Assembly: GCA_900770275.1 (NCBI GenBank)
Contig: CAAGJS010000105.1
Coordinates: 1-9,794, forward strand
Length of the DNA: 9,794 bases
Reading direction: 5' to 3'
Origin: Erysipelotrichaceae bacterium
GTDB taxonomy: Bacteria > Bacillota_I > Bacilli_A > Erysipelotrichales > Erysipelotrichaceae
A program made the translations under genes and the position numbers. Shown piece by piece: positions 1-6,216 of the stretch; the first letter of the stretch is position 1; every line of letters begins with the position of its first letter. The notes under the pieces were generated by a model. That model searched no databases, was not told the DNA's origin, and worked only from the letters and a program-made list of their open reading frames with translations.

Positions 1-1814
1 CCAAGCGCACGCGCATGACGACGGCGATCAATCTCCGTCAGATACCGCTTGCGTACACGGATATCCGTCGGCGTAATCTCAACCAGCTCATCATCATTGA
101 TGAACTCAATCGCAGACTCGAGCGTCAGAATACGGGGCGGAACCAGCTTCATCGCCTCATCTGCACCGGTGGAGCGGATGGACGTCATATGCTTGTTCTT
201 AATGGGGTTGACACCCATATCCATATTCTTTGCCGAAACACCAATGATCATTCCCTCATAGACCGGCGTCTGCGGACCAATGAACAGCTGACCGCGCTCC
301 TGAATGTTCCAGAGCGCATACGTCATCGCCGTACCCGTCTCCGTCGAAATCAGAGCACCGTTCTCACGCTGCGGAATATCACCCTTCCAGGGCTCATAAT
401 CCGCCAGACGCTGCACAATCGTACCCTCACCATGCGTCAGGTTGATGAACTGCGAACGATAGCCGATCAATCCACGCGTCGGAACCATGTACGTAATCTT
501 CGTATAGGAACCTTCATTTTCCATATCCGTCAGAAGGCCCTTGCGCAGGTTCAGCGACGAAATAACCGCACCCGAATAGTTATCCGGAACATCGATCACA
601 ACTTCCTCGACCGGCTCACAGGTAACGCCGTCAATCTTCCGCAGAATGACCTGCGGCTTCGATACAGCAACCTCATAGCCCTCACGGCGCATCTGCTCCA
701 GAAGAATCGTCAGATGCAGCTCACCGCGGCCCGACACCTTGAATGTATCCGTCGAATCCGTCTCTTCCACACGCAGACCAACGTTGACTTCCAGCTCACG
801 TGCCAGACGTTCACGAATGTTGCGCGACGTCACATACTTTCCGCTCTGTCCCGCAAACGGAGAATCGTTGACCATGAAGTTCATGGACAGCGTCGGCTCC
901 TCAACCTTGATCATCGGCAGCGGATCCGGAGCACCAACCGGGCACAGCGTATCACCGATTGAAATATCCGGAATACCTGAAATCATGCAGATTTCGCCGC
1001 ACTGAATCTCCGGCACATCAATCCGCGACAGACCCTTGTACACAAAGATCTGATTCGTCCGACCCTTTCCGGTCTTACCTTCCGCGTTGCAGACTTCATA
1101 GTCCGTCGCAGCCTTCAGCGTACCCTTATAGATACGGCCAATGCCAAGACGACCAATATAGTCATCATACGCAAGGGCACATACCTGCATCTGCACCGGC
1201 TCATCGCGCAGATCCGGATAAGCCTGCGTATGCGCAAGAATCGTCTCAAACAGCGGCACAATGTCGTTGTTCGTATCCTTATTCCAGTCATAGCGAACGA
1301 TGCCTTCGCGGGCAACGCCATAAAGAATCGGGAAATCCAGCTGATCATCCGTCGCATTCAGATCCAGAAACAGATCATAGACCTCATCCACAACCTGATC
1401 CGCCCGCTGATCCGGCTTATCCATCTTATTAATAAGAAGAATCGGACGCAGACCGATCTCCAGCGACTTCTGCAGAACGAAACGCGTCTGCGGCATCGGT
1501 CCCTCCGCCGAGTCAACCAGCAGAATAACCGTATCAACCGTACGAATGATACGCTCCACTTCCGAAGAGAAGTCCGCATGCCCTGGCGTATCGACGATAT
1601 TGATTTTATAGTCCTTGTACTGCACAGAGCAGTTCTTGGAATAGATCGTGATGCCTCTTTCTCGCTCGAGTGCATTGGAATCCATGATGCAGTCCACAAC
1701 CTTCTCGTTGTCCTTGAAGACATGCGACTGCTTCAGAAATGCGTTAACAAGCGTCGACTTTCCGGCGTCTACGTGCGCAATTACAGCGATATTAATGACC
1801 TTCTGATAATCCAT
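1..1814 (-). CDS. typA: TypA/BipA translational GTPase, 3' end beyond window
   Basis: Ribosome-associated GTPase of the EF-G-like translation factor family, known for roles in 50S assembly and stress or low-temperature growth; cytoplasmic. The minus-strand frame is open from the start to the window edge (604 codons present; the family is about 605-615 residues, so only a few C-terminal residues are missing). Visible motifs are G1 AHVDAGKST (residues 13-21), the switch I signature ERERGIT, G3 DTPGHADF and G4 NKMDKPD, followed by the EF-G-like domains; the visible C-terminus reads IDRRRHARAL. Two ATGs are adjacent (1817 and 1814). The GAGGTG ribosome binding site (1819-1824) ends 1 nt from the first and 4 nt from the second, so I chose 1814. 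A near-consensus promoter lies just upstream. Base use resembles its neighbours. The identity is very secure. Confidence 0.97.
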   Translation of the reverse strand, partial: MDYQKVINIAVIAHVDAGKSTLVNAFLKQSHVFKDNEKVVDCIMDSNALERERGITIYSKNCSVQYKDYKINIVDTPGHADFSSEVERIIRTVDTVILLVDSAEGPMPQTRFVLQKSLEIGLRPILLINKMDKPDQRADQVVDEVYDLFLDLNATDDQLDFPILYGVAREGIVRYDWNKDTNNDIVPLFETILAHTQAYPDLRDEPVQMQVCALAYDDYIGRLGIGRIYKGTLKAATDYEVCNAEGKTGKGRTNQIFVYKGLSRIDVPEIQCGEICMISGIPDISIGDTLCPVGAPDPLPMIKVEEPTLSMNFMVNDSPFAGQSGKYVTSRNIRERLARELEVNVGLRVEETDSTDTFKVSGRGELHLTILLEQMRREGYEVAVSKPQVILRKIDGVTCEPVEEVVIDVPDNYSGAVISSLNLRKGLLTDMENEGSYTKITYMVPTRGLIGYRSQFINLTHGEGTIVQRLADYEPWKGDIPQRENGALISTETGTAMTYALWNIQERGQLFIGPQTPVYEGMIIGVSAKNMDMGVNPIKNKHMTSIRSTGADEAMKLVPPRILTLESAIEFINDDELVEITPTDIRVRKRYLTEIDRRRHARAL

Positions 1815-1840
1815 CATCCACCTCACTCGAAACGTTGATA

Positions 1841-1869
1841 ATTATAAATACCTCAATGCCAATTGACAA
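1841..1869 (-). promoter_or_regulatory. Sigma-A type promoter for typA
   Basis: On the minus strand TTGTCA (1864-1869) is followed after exactly 17 nt by a perfect TATAAT (1841-1846). Transcription would start near 1834, giving typA a leader of about 20 nt that holds its GAGGTG ribosome binding site. One mismatch to the -35 consensus, none to the -10. Confidence 0.8.
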
Positions 1870-1895
1870 CAGCGCCGCACATAACAAAACGCCGA

Positions 1896-1926
1896 AATGA
1901 AAACCGGCCACAGAACGCAGCCGGCC
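1896..1926 (-). terminator. Intrinsic terminator after the D,D-carboxypeptidase gene
   Basis: Read on the minus strand, CCGGC (1920-1924) pairs with GCCGG (1904-1908) across an 11-nt loop and is followed by TTTTC. It begins about 17 nt after the stop codon of the carboxypeptidase gene and separates it from the typA promoter. The stem is short (5 GC-rich pairs plus possible G-U pairs) and the U-tract is brief, so efficiency may be moderate. Confidence 0.6.
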
Positions 1927-1940
1927 CAATCAGGCACAGA

Positions 1941-3260
1941 TCATCTTGATTTCCGACGGTATTTGCCTGCCAGCACAAGCAGAACAACGACAACCCCCGC
2001 CAGCAGTGCCAGCGCGGCACCCTTTTTCTCAAGAAGCGTACGGACGCTGCCCGCAAACGTCTTTTCCACCGTCTCAGCAATATAGAGATCACTCTCACCA
2101 TAGAGACGATCATAGGCATATACCTGCACCTTGCCAATGACAGTCCCTTCCGCAACCGGCGCATCCAGCACCTGCGGCACATCGACATATACATGCAGGT
2201 TGGAGTCCGTGGGAAGATCACCCGCAATTCCACTTAGAGCCTTCGCCTCCACGGCTGCCGCAGAACCATTGCGTACCTTGATGGAAGCGACTCCGTTTCC
2301 GGCAATAATCGGTTCCTCATAGGCATAATTTCCTTCGTAATAGTTGTAGATCGTCGCCGCATCCTCGATCGCCGCCGGATAGTAATACGGCTCCTTATAG
2401 GCATGGGCATTGATCAGAAGAAGACGCAGATTTCCCGTATCACAAAGACTCGCCAGACAATGCCGCGCCTCAATCGTATAGCCGCCCTTGCCGCCGATGA
2501 ACCCGGGAATCGAGAAATGCGTATCCCATGCCGGATCATACTCATCGAGATAAAACAGCACATAGTTATCCATCGAAAGACCATCCGGATACGTCTTTAC
2601 CGCCGTCGAAACATACTTCCGCGTATGGATCACTTCCATGAACGTCTCATTCTGCATGCAGTACTTCAGCAGCGTCGCAAGATCGCGGCACGTCGAATAA
2701 TGATCATCATCATGGAGACCCGTCGTATTTACGAAGTGCGTATCATTCATGCCGAGTTCCGCAGCCTTCTGGTTCATCAGATCTACGAAGGCTTCTTCAC
2801 TGCCGCTGACATATAAGGCAAGCGCCCGACAGCAGTCTGCCCCGCTCGGTAACAGTACGCCATAGATCAGATCCAAAGCCGTTGGCGTATCTCCATACCA
2901 GTACCCCGCCCGGTTGGCACTGGCCTCAATCAGGCCTTCCAGCGTCGTACGCGTAATCTCAATCGTCACATTTTCCGGATCCGGAATATTCTCCAGCGCA
3001 ACAATCGCCGTCATCATCTTGGTCAGACTCGCCGGGTACATGCGTTCCGTACTCAGTTTATCCAGCAGCACTTCACCCGTATCCAGATCCTCAAGGTAGT
3101 AGTATTCACTGTTAATATCCAGTGACGATTCCGCCGCATACGTCGAAGGATCCGCGACATCTTCCGTAACGCTCACCTTCTCACCGCATCCGCCCAGAAA
3201 CATCACACATGCCAGCAGACCATACACCATCCGCCGCATGATCTTCTTACCCATAGCCAT
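1941..3260 (-). CDS. D-alanyl-D-alanine carboxypeptidase (peptidase S11, PBP5/DacF-like) lipoprotein
   Basis: A 439-residue S11-family serine D,D-carboxypeptidase, which trims the terminal D-Ala from peptidoglycan stem peptides outside the membrane. The acyl-enzyme motif SxxK is intact as S78-L-T-K81. The second motif, normally SxN, reads SGA (139-141), and the third, normally KTG, reads KGG (258-260, within GGKGGYT). A signal peptide ends in a lipobox LGGC with Cys25. A PBP5-like beta-rich C-terminal domain follows (about 315-395), then a transmembrane helix (414-432) and a basic KYRRKSR tail. Dual anchoring, lipid plus C-terminal helix, is unusual. The start is uncertain: Met1, Met3, Met8 and Met11 are all possible, none has a strong Shine-Dalgarno, and Met8 still gives a good signal peptide. 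It is a single gene between two terminators. The family assignment is firm; strictness of catalysis is less sure. Confidence 0.9.
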   Translation of the reverse strand: MAMGKKIMRRMVYGLLACVMFLGGCGEKVSVTEDVADPSTYAAESSLDINSEYYYLEDLDTGEVLLDKLSTERMYPASLTKMMTAIVALENIPDPENVTIEITRTTLEGLIEASANRAGYWYGDTPTALDLIYGVLLPSGADCCRALALYVSGSEEAFVDLMNQKAAELGMNDTHFVNTTGLHDDDHYSTCRDLATLLKYCMQNETFMEVIHTRKYVSTAVKTYPDGLSMDNYVLFYLDEYDPAWDTHFSIPGFIGGKGGYTIEARHCLASLCDTGNLRLLLINAHAYKEPYYYPAAIEDAATIYNYYEGNYAYEEPIIAGNGVASIKVRNGSAAAVEAKALSGIAGDLPTDSNLHVYVDVPQVLDAPVAEGTVIGKVQVYAYDRLYGESDLYIAETVEKTFAGSVRTLLEKKGAALALLAGVVVVLLVLAGKYRRKSR

Positions 3261-3308
3261 AGTCCAAGTATACAGAATCAGGTATCAGTCAAACCGGAAA
3301 TAATCATG

Positions 3309-3347
3309 AAAAAAAGTGCCAATGCCCCAACAAAGGAACTCCGGCAC
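3309..3347 (-). terminator. Intrinsic terminator after the HD-domain gene
   Basis: On the minus strand GTGCC (3343-3347) pairs with GGCAC (3316-3320) and is followed directly by seven T residues (3309-3315). The 22-nt loop is long but may hold a small internal GGA/TCC pairing. It lies about 25 nt after the HD gene stop, and the U-tract is strong. Confidence 0.6.
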
Positions 3348-3371
3348 ACAATGCGAAAAAACAAATAAAGA

Positions 3372-3881
3372 TCAGGAAAGCTGATACATCCCATTCAACA
3401 GATCCAGACCCGTCTTCGTACGGAACACATGATCGCGGAAATGAATGATCTGATCCTGCGTCATAGCGGACTCATCCGCATTGACCAGGAAATCAGCTTC
3501 CAGAAGAATCTGCCAGTCCAGTCCGTCTACTCCCGTATAGGTATGATGATGACCGACAAGGAACGTGATCCGCTTCTTCTCTTCTTCGGGAAGATCAAAG
3601 TCCCGGTAGAATTCATTGGCCAGGATCACGCCATCCTTCTCCTGCAGACTTCCTTCCGTATTTCCATATTTTTCCCGGCACAGCGGACAGGCAATGTCGT
3701 GAATGATCGCCGCCAGCTCCAGTCGTTGCTGCAGATTCCCATCCAATCCTTCCGAAAGACCGATGGTACGCGCAAAGCCCCAAACCTTCATGAAATGGTT
3801 CACATCATGAAGTACAACGCTGCTTTCGGTTTCGTAATAGCTGATCATCTTTCTGATCGCCAGGGCGGTAATATCTGTCAT
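3372..3881 (-). CDS. HD-domain phosphohydrolase, about 170 residues
   Basis: A small cytoplasmic protein that is essentially one HD domain, the metal-dependent phosphohydrolase fold acting on nucleotides or other phosphate esters; the substrate cannot be told from sequence. Metal-ligand candidates are in the expected order: His29 (DVNHF), the His61-Asp62 pair (AIIHDIACP), a His cluster at 111-113 (VGHHHTY) and Asp130 (LEADFLVNAD). The length, 169 residues, fits stand-alone HD proteins of Bacillota. The ATG at 3881 is preceded by GGAGG five bases upstream, a strong ribosome binding site that fixes the start. It is followed by its own terminator and separated from the lipoprotein gene upstream by another, so it is probably monocistronic. 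I do not recognise a specific named orthologue. Confidence 0.9.
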   Translation of the reverse strand: MTDITALAIRKMISYYETESSVVLHDVNHFMKVWGFARTIGLSEGLDGNLQQRLELAAIIHDIACPLCREKYGNTEGSLQEKDGVILANEFYRDFDLPEEEKKRITFLVGHHHTYTGVDGLDWQILLEADFLVNADESAMTQDQIIHFRDHVFRTKTGLDLLNGMYQLS

Positions 3882-3903
3882 CGGATCCTCCAGGTTTTTC
3901 CCT

Positions 3904-3932
3904 ATTGTATTCTTTCATGGTTTCTGCATCCA
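3904..3932 (-). promoter_or_regulatory. Possible promoter of the HD-domain gene
   Basis: On the minus strand TACAAT (3904-3909, five of six consensus bases) lies about 15 nt upstream of the HD gene's GGAGG site. The -35 position at 17-nt spacing reads TGGATG, only three of six matches. It sits just after the preceding gene's terminator, where a promoter is needed. Confidence 0.35.
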
Positions 3933-3934
3933 CG

Positions 3935-3960
3935 AAAAAGACCGGGAATTCCACCCGGCC
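3935..3960 (-). terminator. Intrinsic terminator after the cystatin-like lipoprotein gene
   Basis: On the minus strand GGCCGGG (3954-3960) pairs with CCCGGTC (3940-3946), seven pairs including one G-U, across a 7-nt loop (3947-3953). Five T residues follow (3935-3939). It lies about 33 nt beyond the stop codon. A clear rho-independent terminator. Confidence 0.85.
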
Positions 3961-3992
3961 ACATGTGATGTATTGTGATGAGTAAATATCTT

Positions 3993-4754
3993 TTACGGCG
4001 CCGAATCGTAGCTGGTATAAGCACCCGGATCCAGCTCATATACCGAAGAAAGAGACACCTTGCCAGAGAGATCTTCATACACCGTCAGCACTGCCCATCT
4101 CGCATTCTCCGCATCATCGCCATCCTTCAGCGCAAGGAACGCATAGTTTGTTCCAGCGACAGACTGTGAGCCAAGCATGGCCGCAAAGGAATAGGAACCA
4201 CCATTCTTCTTAGCTGCCTCTTCCTTGGCTTCTTCGAACACCTTCATCGTGGCATCATCTGCGTCCTGCGCCGTAAACTCGACATTTGCCGTAACTCCTC
4301 CAGCCATGCCTTCTTCCACGGTATAGGTCTGATCGATGCCGGTTACGGTCGCAAGATCAAATGTCTCTGTGCTGAGAATCTCTGCATTGCCAGATAAATC
4401 CTCATAGACCGTAACTACATCGAGCTCACTGACCGCATTGGTGACTACCGGCGTCACCTTGCACAGAATCGCATAGTTCGTACCGGACACCACCTGCGTA
4501 CCGATCAGTGCAATCGGCTCATACGTCGCACCTTCAATGTTGGCAAGAGCCTTGTCAAATGCCTTCTGCGCCTCTTCAGGAAGAGTGACTGCCTTCAGAT
4601 TCTCATTGACCGTATAACCGCCGGTCATCACATCCGGTGTCGCCGTCGCATCGGCTGTCGTATCCTTTGCGCTGCCGCAGCCTGCCAGAAGCACCGCTGC
4701 ACCAAGTGCGAAACCCATATACTTCACTGCCATATTCATCATCGTTGTTTTCAT
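3993..4754 (-). CDS. Lipoprotein with two tandem cystatin (stefin)-like domains
   Basis: A 253-residue surface lipoprotein. The signal peptide ends in the lipobox LAGC with Cys26. Two copies of a domain of about 90 residues follow (roughly 45-135 and 152-243). Each has an N-terminal Gly-Gly (45-46; 152-153), a charged amphipathic helix, then QVVSGTNYAIL (from 87) or QSVAGTNYAFL (from 197), and a shared TVYEDLSG (115-122; 224-231) before a last strand. QxVxG followed by TNY is the first inhibitory loop of stefins (human cystatins A and B have QVVAGTNY), and the Gly-Gly, helix, loop and strand order also fits, so I infer inhibitors or binders of papain-like cysteine proteases; activity is not shown. 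GGAGG lies 8 nt before the ATG at 4754, whereas an in-frame ATG at 4772 has no ribosome binding site, which decides the start. Monocistronic. Confidence 0.9.
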   Translation of the reverse strand: MKTTMMNMAVKYMGFALGAAVLLAGCGSAKDTTADATATPDVMTGGYTVNENLKAVTLPEEAQKAFDKALANIEGATYEPIALIGTQVVSGTNYAILCKVTPVVTNAVSELDVVTVYEDLSGNAEILSTETFDLATVTGIDQTYTVEEGMAGGVTANVEFTAQDADDATMKVFEEAKEEAAKKNGGSYSFAAMLGSQSVAGTNYAFLALKDGDDAENARWAVLTVYEDLSGKVSLSSVYELDPGAYTSYDSAP

Positions 4755-4788
4755 CTTATTTTCCTCCGTCATTTTTGACTGTGTTCTC

Positions 4789-4809
4789 TGCAGGTTTCTT
4801 ACCCCTGCA
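4789..4809. repeat. Perfect 6-bp inverted repeat in the lipoprotein gene's leader
   Basis: TGCAGG (4789-4794) and CCTGCA (4804-4809) form an exact inverted repeat with a 9-nt spacer, 35 nt upstream of the chosen start codon on the minus strand. It could be a leader hairpin or an operator; there is no U-tract, so it is not a terminator. Confidence 0.45.
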
Positions 4810-4827
4810 CCCTGTATGACAGAAAAG

Positions 4828-4855
4828 ATTCTGCCCCGGTCACAACAAAATTCAA
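4828..4855 (-). promoter_or_regulatory. Possible promoter of the cystatin-like lipoprotein gene
   Basis: On the minus strand an A-rich tract (complement of the T-run ending at 4863) precedes TTGAAT (4850-4855), then 16 nt, then CAGAAT (4828-4833). The -10 matches only four of six bases. It is the best candidate I see in the leader and would give a long 5' leader of about 65 nt. Confidence 0.35.
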
Positions 4856-4861
4856 TTTTTT

Positions 4862-4890
4862 TTGCGATTTCATTACCATTTGTATATAAT
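4862..4890 (+). promoter_or_regulatory. Promoter of tRNA-Leu
   Basis: TTGCGA (4862-4867) is followed after 17 nt by a perfect TATAAT (4885-4890). The predicted start, about 7 nt downstream, falls a few bases before the mature tRNA 5' end. A T-rich stretch lies just upstream. Confidence 0.75.
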
Positions 4891-4900
4891 TAACAGGCAC

Positions 4901-4984
4901 GCGGCAGTGGTGGAACGGTAGACACGCACGCTTGAGGGGCGTGTGGAGAGATCCGTGCGGGTTCAAATCCCGCTTGCCGCACCA
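4901..4984 (+). tRNA. tRNA-Leu, anticodon GAG
   Basis: An 84-nt class II tRNA that folds completely. The acceptor GCGGCAG (4901-4907) pairs with TTGCCGC (4974-4980, one G-U). The anticodon stem is CACGC/GCGTG (4927-4931/4939-4943) with loop TTGAGGG, placing anticodon GAG at 4934-4936 (reads CUC/CUU). The long variable arm contains a GGA/TCC stem with a GAGA loop, as expected for leucine. The T arm is GCGGG-TTCAAAT-CCCGC (4957-4973), the discriminator is A4981, and CCA (4982-4984) is encoded. It stands alone with its own promoter and terminator. Confidence 0.96.
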
Positions 4985-4994
4985 TAAATAACAG

Positions 4995-5030
4995 AAACCG
5001 CATTTCATTCGAGGTGCGGTTTTCTTGTCA
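4995..5030 (+). terminator. Intrinsic terminator after tRNA-Leu
   Basis: AAACCGCA (4995-5002) pairs with TGCGGTTT (5015-5022) over a 12-nt loop, followed by a T-rich tail (TTTCTTGTC). It begins 11 nt after the tRNA CCA end. Confidence 0.8.
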
Positions 5031-5082
5031 TTTATTCGAATTCGCAGGATTGTCGATGCACAGCAGACGACAGAAAGAAAGG

Positions 5083-5107
5083 CGTTGCTATAATGATTTA
5101 CGCAACG
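5083..5107. promoter_or_regulatory. 25-bp palindrome over the promoter, probable Zur-type operator
   Basis: A dyad centred on G5095: arms CGTTGC (5083-5088) and GCAACG (5102-5107) are perfect complements, and the inner TAAT-G-ATT core is also symmetric, so 9 of 12 position pairs match. The core resembles the TAATnATTA centre of known Bacillota zinc-uptake regulator (Zur) boxes. It covers the -10 element of the downstream COG0523 operon, which is right for repression. Assignment to Zur rather than another dimeric repressor is inference from the metal-handling genes it controls. Confidence 0.6.
5086..5094 (+). promoter_or_regulatory. Extended -10 promoter of the metal-chaperone operon
   Basis: TGCTATAAT is a perfect extended -10 element (TG at 5086-5087, TATAAT at 5089-5094). 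No convincing -35 is seen at 16-19 nt upstream, which fits extended -10 promoters. The predicted start near 5101 leaves a leader of about 20 nt with the ribosome binding site. Confidence 0.7.
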
Positions 5108-5121
5108 AAAGTGAGGCAGAT

Positions 5122-6216
5122 ATGACAAAAGTAAACGTCATCTCAGGTTTTCTCGGAGCAGGGAAAACAACATTGATTCAGAAGCTTCTCAAGGATGTAT
5201 TCAAGGACCAGAAGGTTGTACTCGTCGAAAACGAGTTTGGAGAAATCGGCATTGACGGAGGATTTCTCAAGGATGCCGGCATCATCGTCAACGAAGTCAA
5301 CGGCGGCTGCATCTGCTGCACGCTGCAGGGCGACTTTCAGGCAGCCCTCGCCAAGGTACGCGATACCTACCATCCCGACCACATTCTCATCGAGCCATCC
5401 GGCGTCGGCAAACTGTCCGACATCCTGGGCATCGTCAAGTCCGTGGACGGCCTGGAGCTTGACAGCTACAGCACCGTCGTCGATGCCAAGCGCTGCAAGA
5501 CCTATCACAAGAACTTCAAGGAGTTCTTCGACGATCAGATTGCGACCGCTTCCTGCGTCATCCTCTCCCGTACCCAGATGGTCGACGAAACAAAGATCCA
5601 GGAAGATCTCGATATCATCCGTGAACTGAACCCGGATGCCCACGTCATCACGACGCCATGGGACGAGCTGACCGGCGCAGCCATCTTCGAAGCCATGACC
5701 GGCTCCTCCGACGGCTTCCCGGCAGGCATCGAAGCCATCGAGCCTGATGATGACGACGATGACGATGATCACGATCATGAACACGAGCATCACCATGATC
5801 ATGACCACGAGGAACATGAACACCATCATCACGACGATGATGCGGAAGCCAAGGCGAATGAAGGCCTGAGCGAAGGCAACCGTATCCATCTCGGCGCCGA
5901 CGAAGATGAACATGAACATCATCACCACCATCACCATGACGGCCTCGATGCGGATGACGTCTTCGATTCCATCGGCATCGAAACCATCAACAAATATTCA
6001 AAGGAAGAGATCGAAACTGCCCTCAAGCAGCTGCCGAACAACATCGTCCGCGCCAAGGGCATCGTACCGTCCAAAGATGGCGGCTGGCTCTTCTTCGACT
6101 ATGTTCCGGGTGATACCGATATCCGTGAAGGAAGCGCCGCCTACACCGGCCTCATCACTGTCATCGGCGAACATGTCGATGTTGAGCAGATGAAGAACCT
6201 CTTCGGAGTCCATTGA
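5122..6216 (+). CDS. COG0523/G3E (CobW-like) GTPase with His-rich insert, probable zinc metallochaperone
   Basis: A 364-residue G3E-family P-loop GTPase; COG0523 members couple GTP hydrolysis to delivery of zinc or other metals to client enzymes in the cytoplasm. Walker A is GFLGAGKT (9-16). The metal site CxCC is GGCICC with Cys63, 65 and 66, followed by IEPSG (90-94). The usual NKxD guanine motif is replaced by SRTQ (149-152). An acidic, His-rich insert (about 208-273) holds 21 His in two clusters (217-237 and 264-272) after eight Asp, a likely metal reservoir. The CobW C-terminal domain (about 305-360) includes VRAKG and WLFFDYVPG. I chose ATG 5122: GAGG lies 5 nt upstream, and the open frame extending back to 5014 crosses the promoter and the tRNA terminator. 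The stop overlaps the next start by one base. Probably zinc-repressed through the palindrome upstream. Confidence 0.95.
   Translation: MTKVNVISGFLGAGKTTLIQKLLKDVFKDQKVVLVENEFGEIGIDGGFLKDAGIIVNEVNGGCICCTLQGDFQAALAKVRDTYHPDHILIEPSGVGKLSDILGIVKSVDGLELDSYSTVVDAKRCKTYHKNFKEFFDDQIATASCVILSRTQMVDETKIQEDLDIIRELNPDAHVITTPWDELTGAAIFEAMTGSSDGFPAGIEAIEPDDDDDDDDHDHEHEHHHDHDHEEHEHHHHDDDAEAKANEGLSEGNRIHLGADEDEHEHHHHHHHDGLDADDVFDSIGIETINKYSKEEIETALKQLPNNIVRAKGIVPSKDGGWLFFDYVPGDTDIREGSAAYTGLITVIGEHVDVEQMKNLFGVH

Noticed and set aside
15..962. 315-codon open frame on the plus strand
   Set aside because: It lies opposite typA, whose minus-strand frame carries all the GTPase motifs. The plus frame has an Arg/Asn/Ile-rich composition typical of a shadow.
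4755..4772. Six-codon N-terminal extension of the cystatin-like lipoprotein
   Set aside because: Its ATG has no Shine-Dalgarno, while the GGAGG lying within this extension is correctly spaced for the ATG at 4754.
5014..5121. 36-codon N-terminal extension of the COG0523 gene
   Set aside because: It begins inside the tRNA terminator hairpin and crosses the promoter -10. The internal ATG at 5122 has the ribosome binding site and starts right at the family's N-terminal strand and Walker A.
5093..5125. 10-codon frame upstream of the COG0523 start
   Set aside because: Its ATG overlaps the -10 element and precedes the predicted transcript start, so it would not be in the mRNA.
4799..5128. Open frame on the minus strand with a GKRDLNPHG-like stretch
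   Set aside because: It reads antisense through tRNA-Leu and its terminator. This peptide is a well-known false protein produced by translating tRNA-Leu backwards.
5143..5937. 264-codon minus-strand frame with a Met/Val-rich hydrophobic N-terminus
   Set aside because: It is the antisense of the His/Asp-rich repeat codons (ATG and GTG complements of CAT and CAC), not a real membrane protein.
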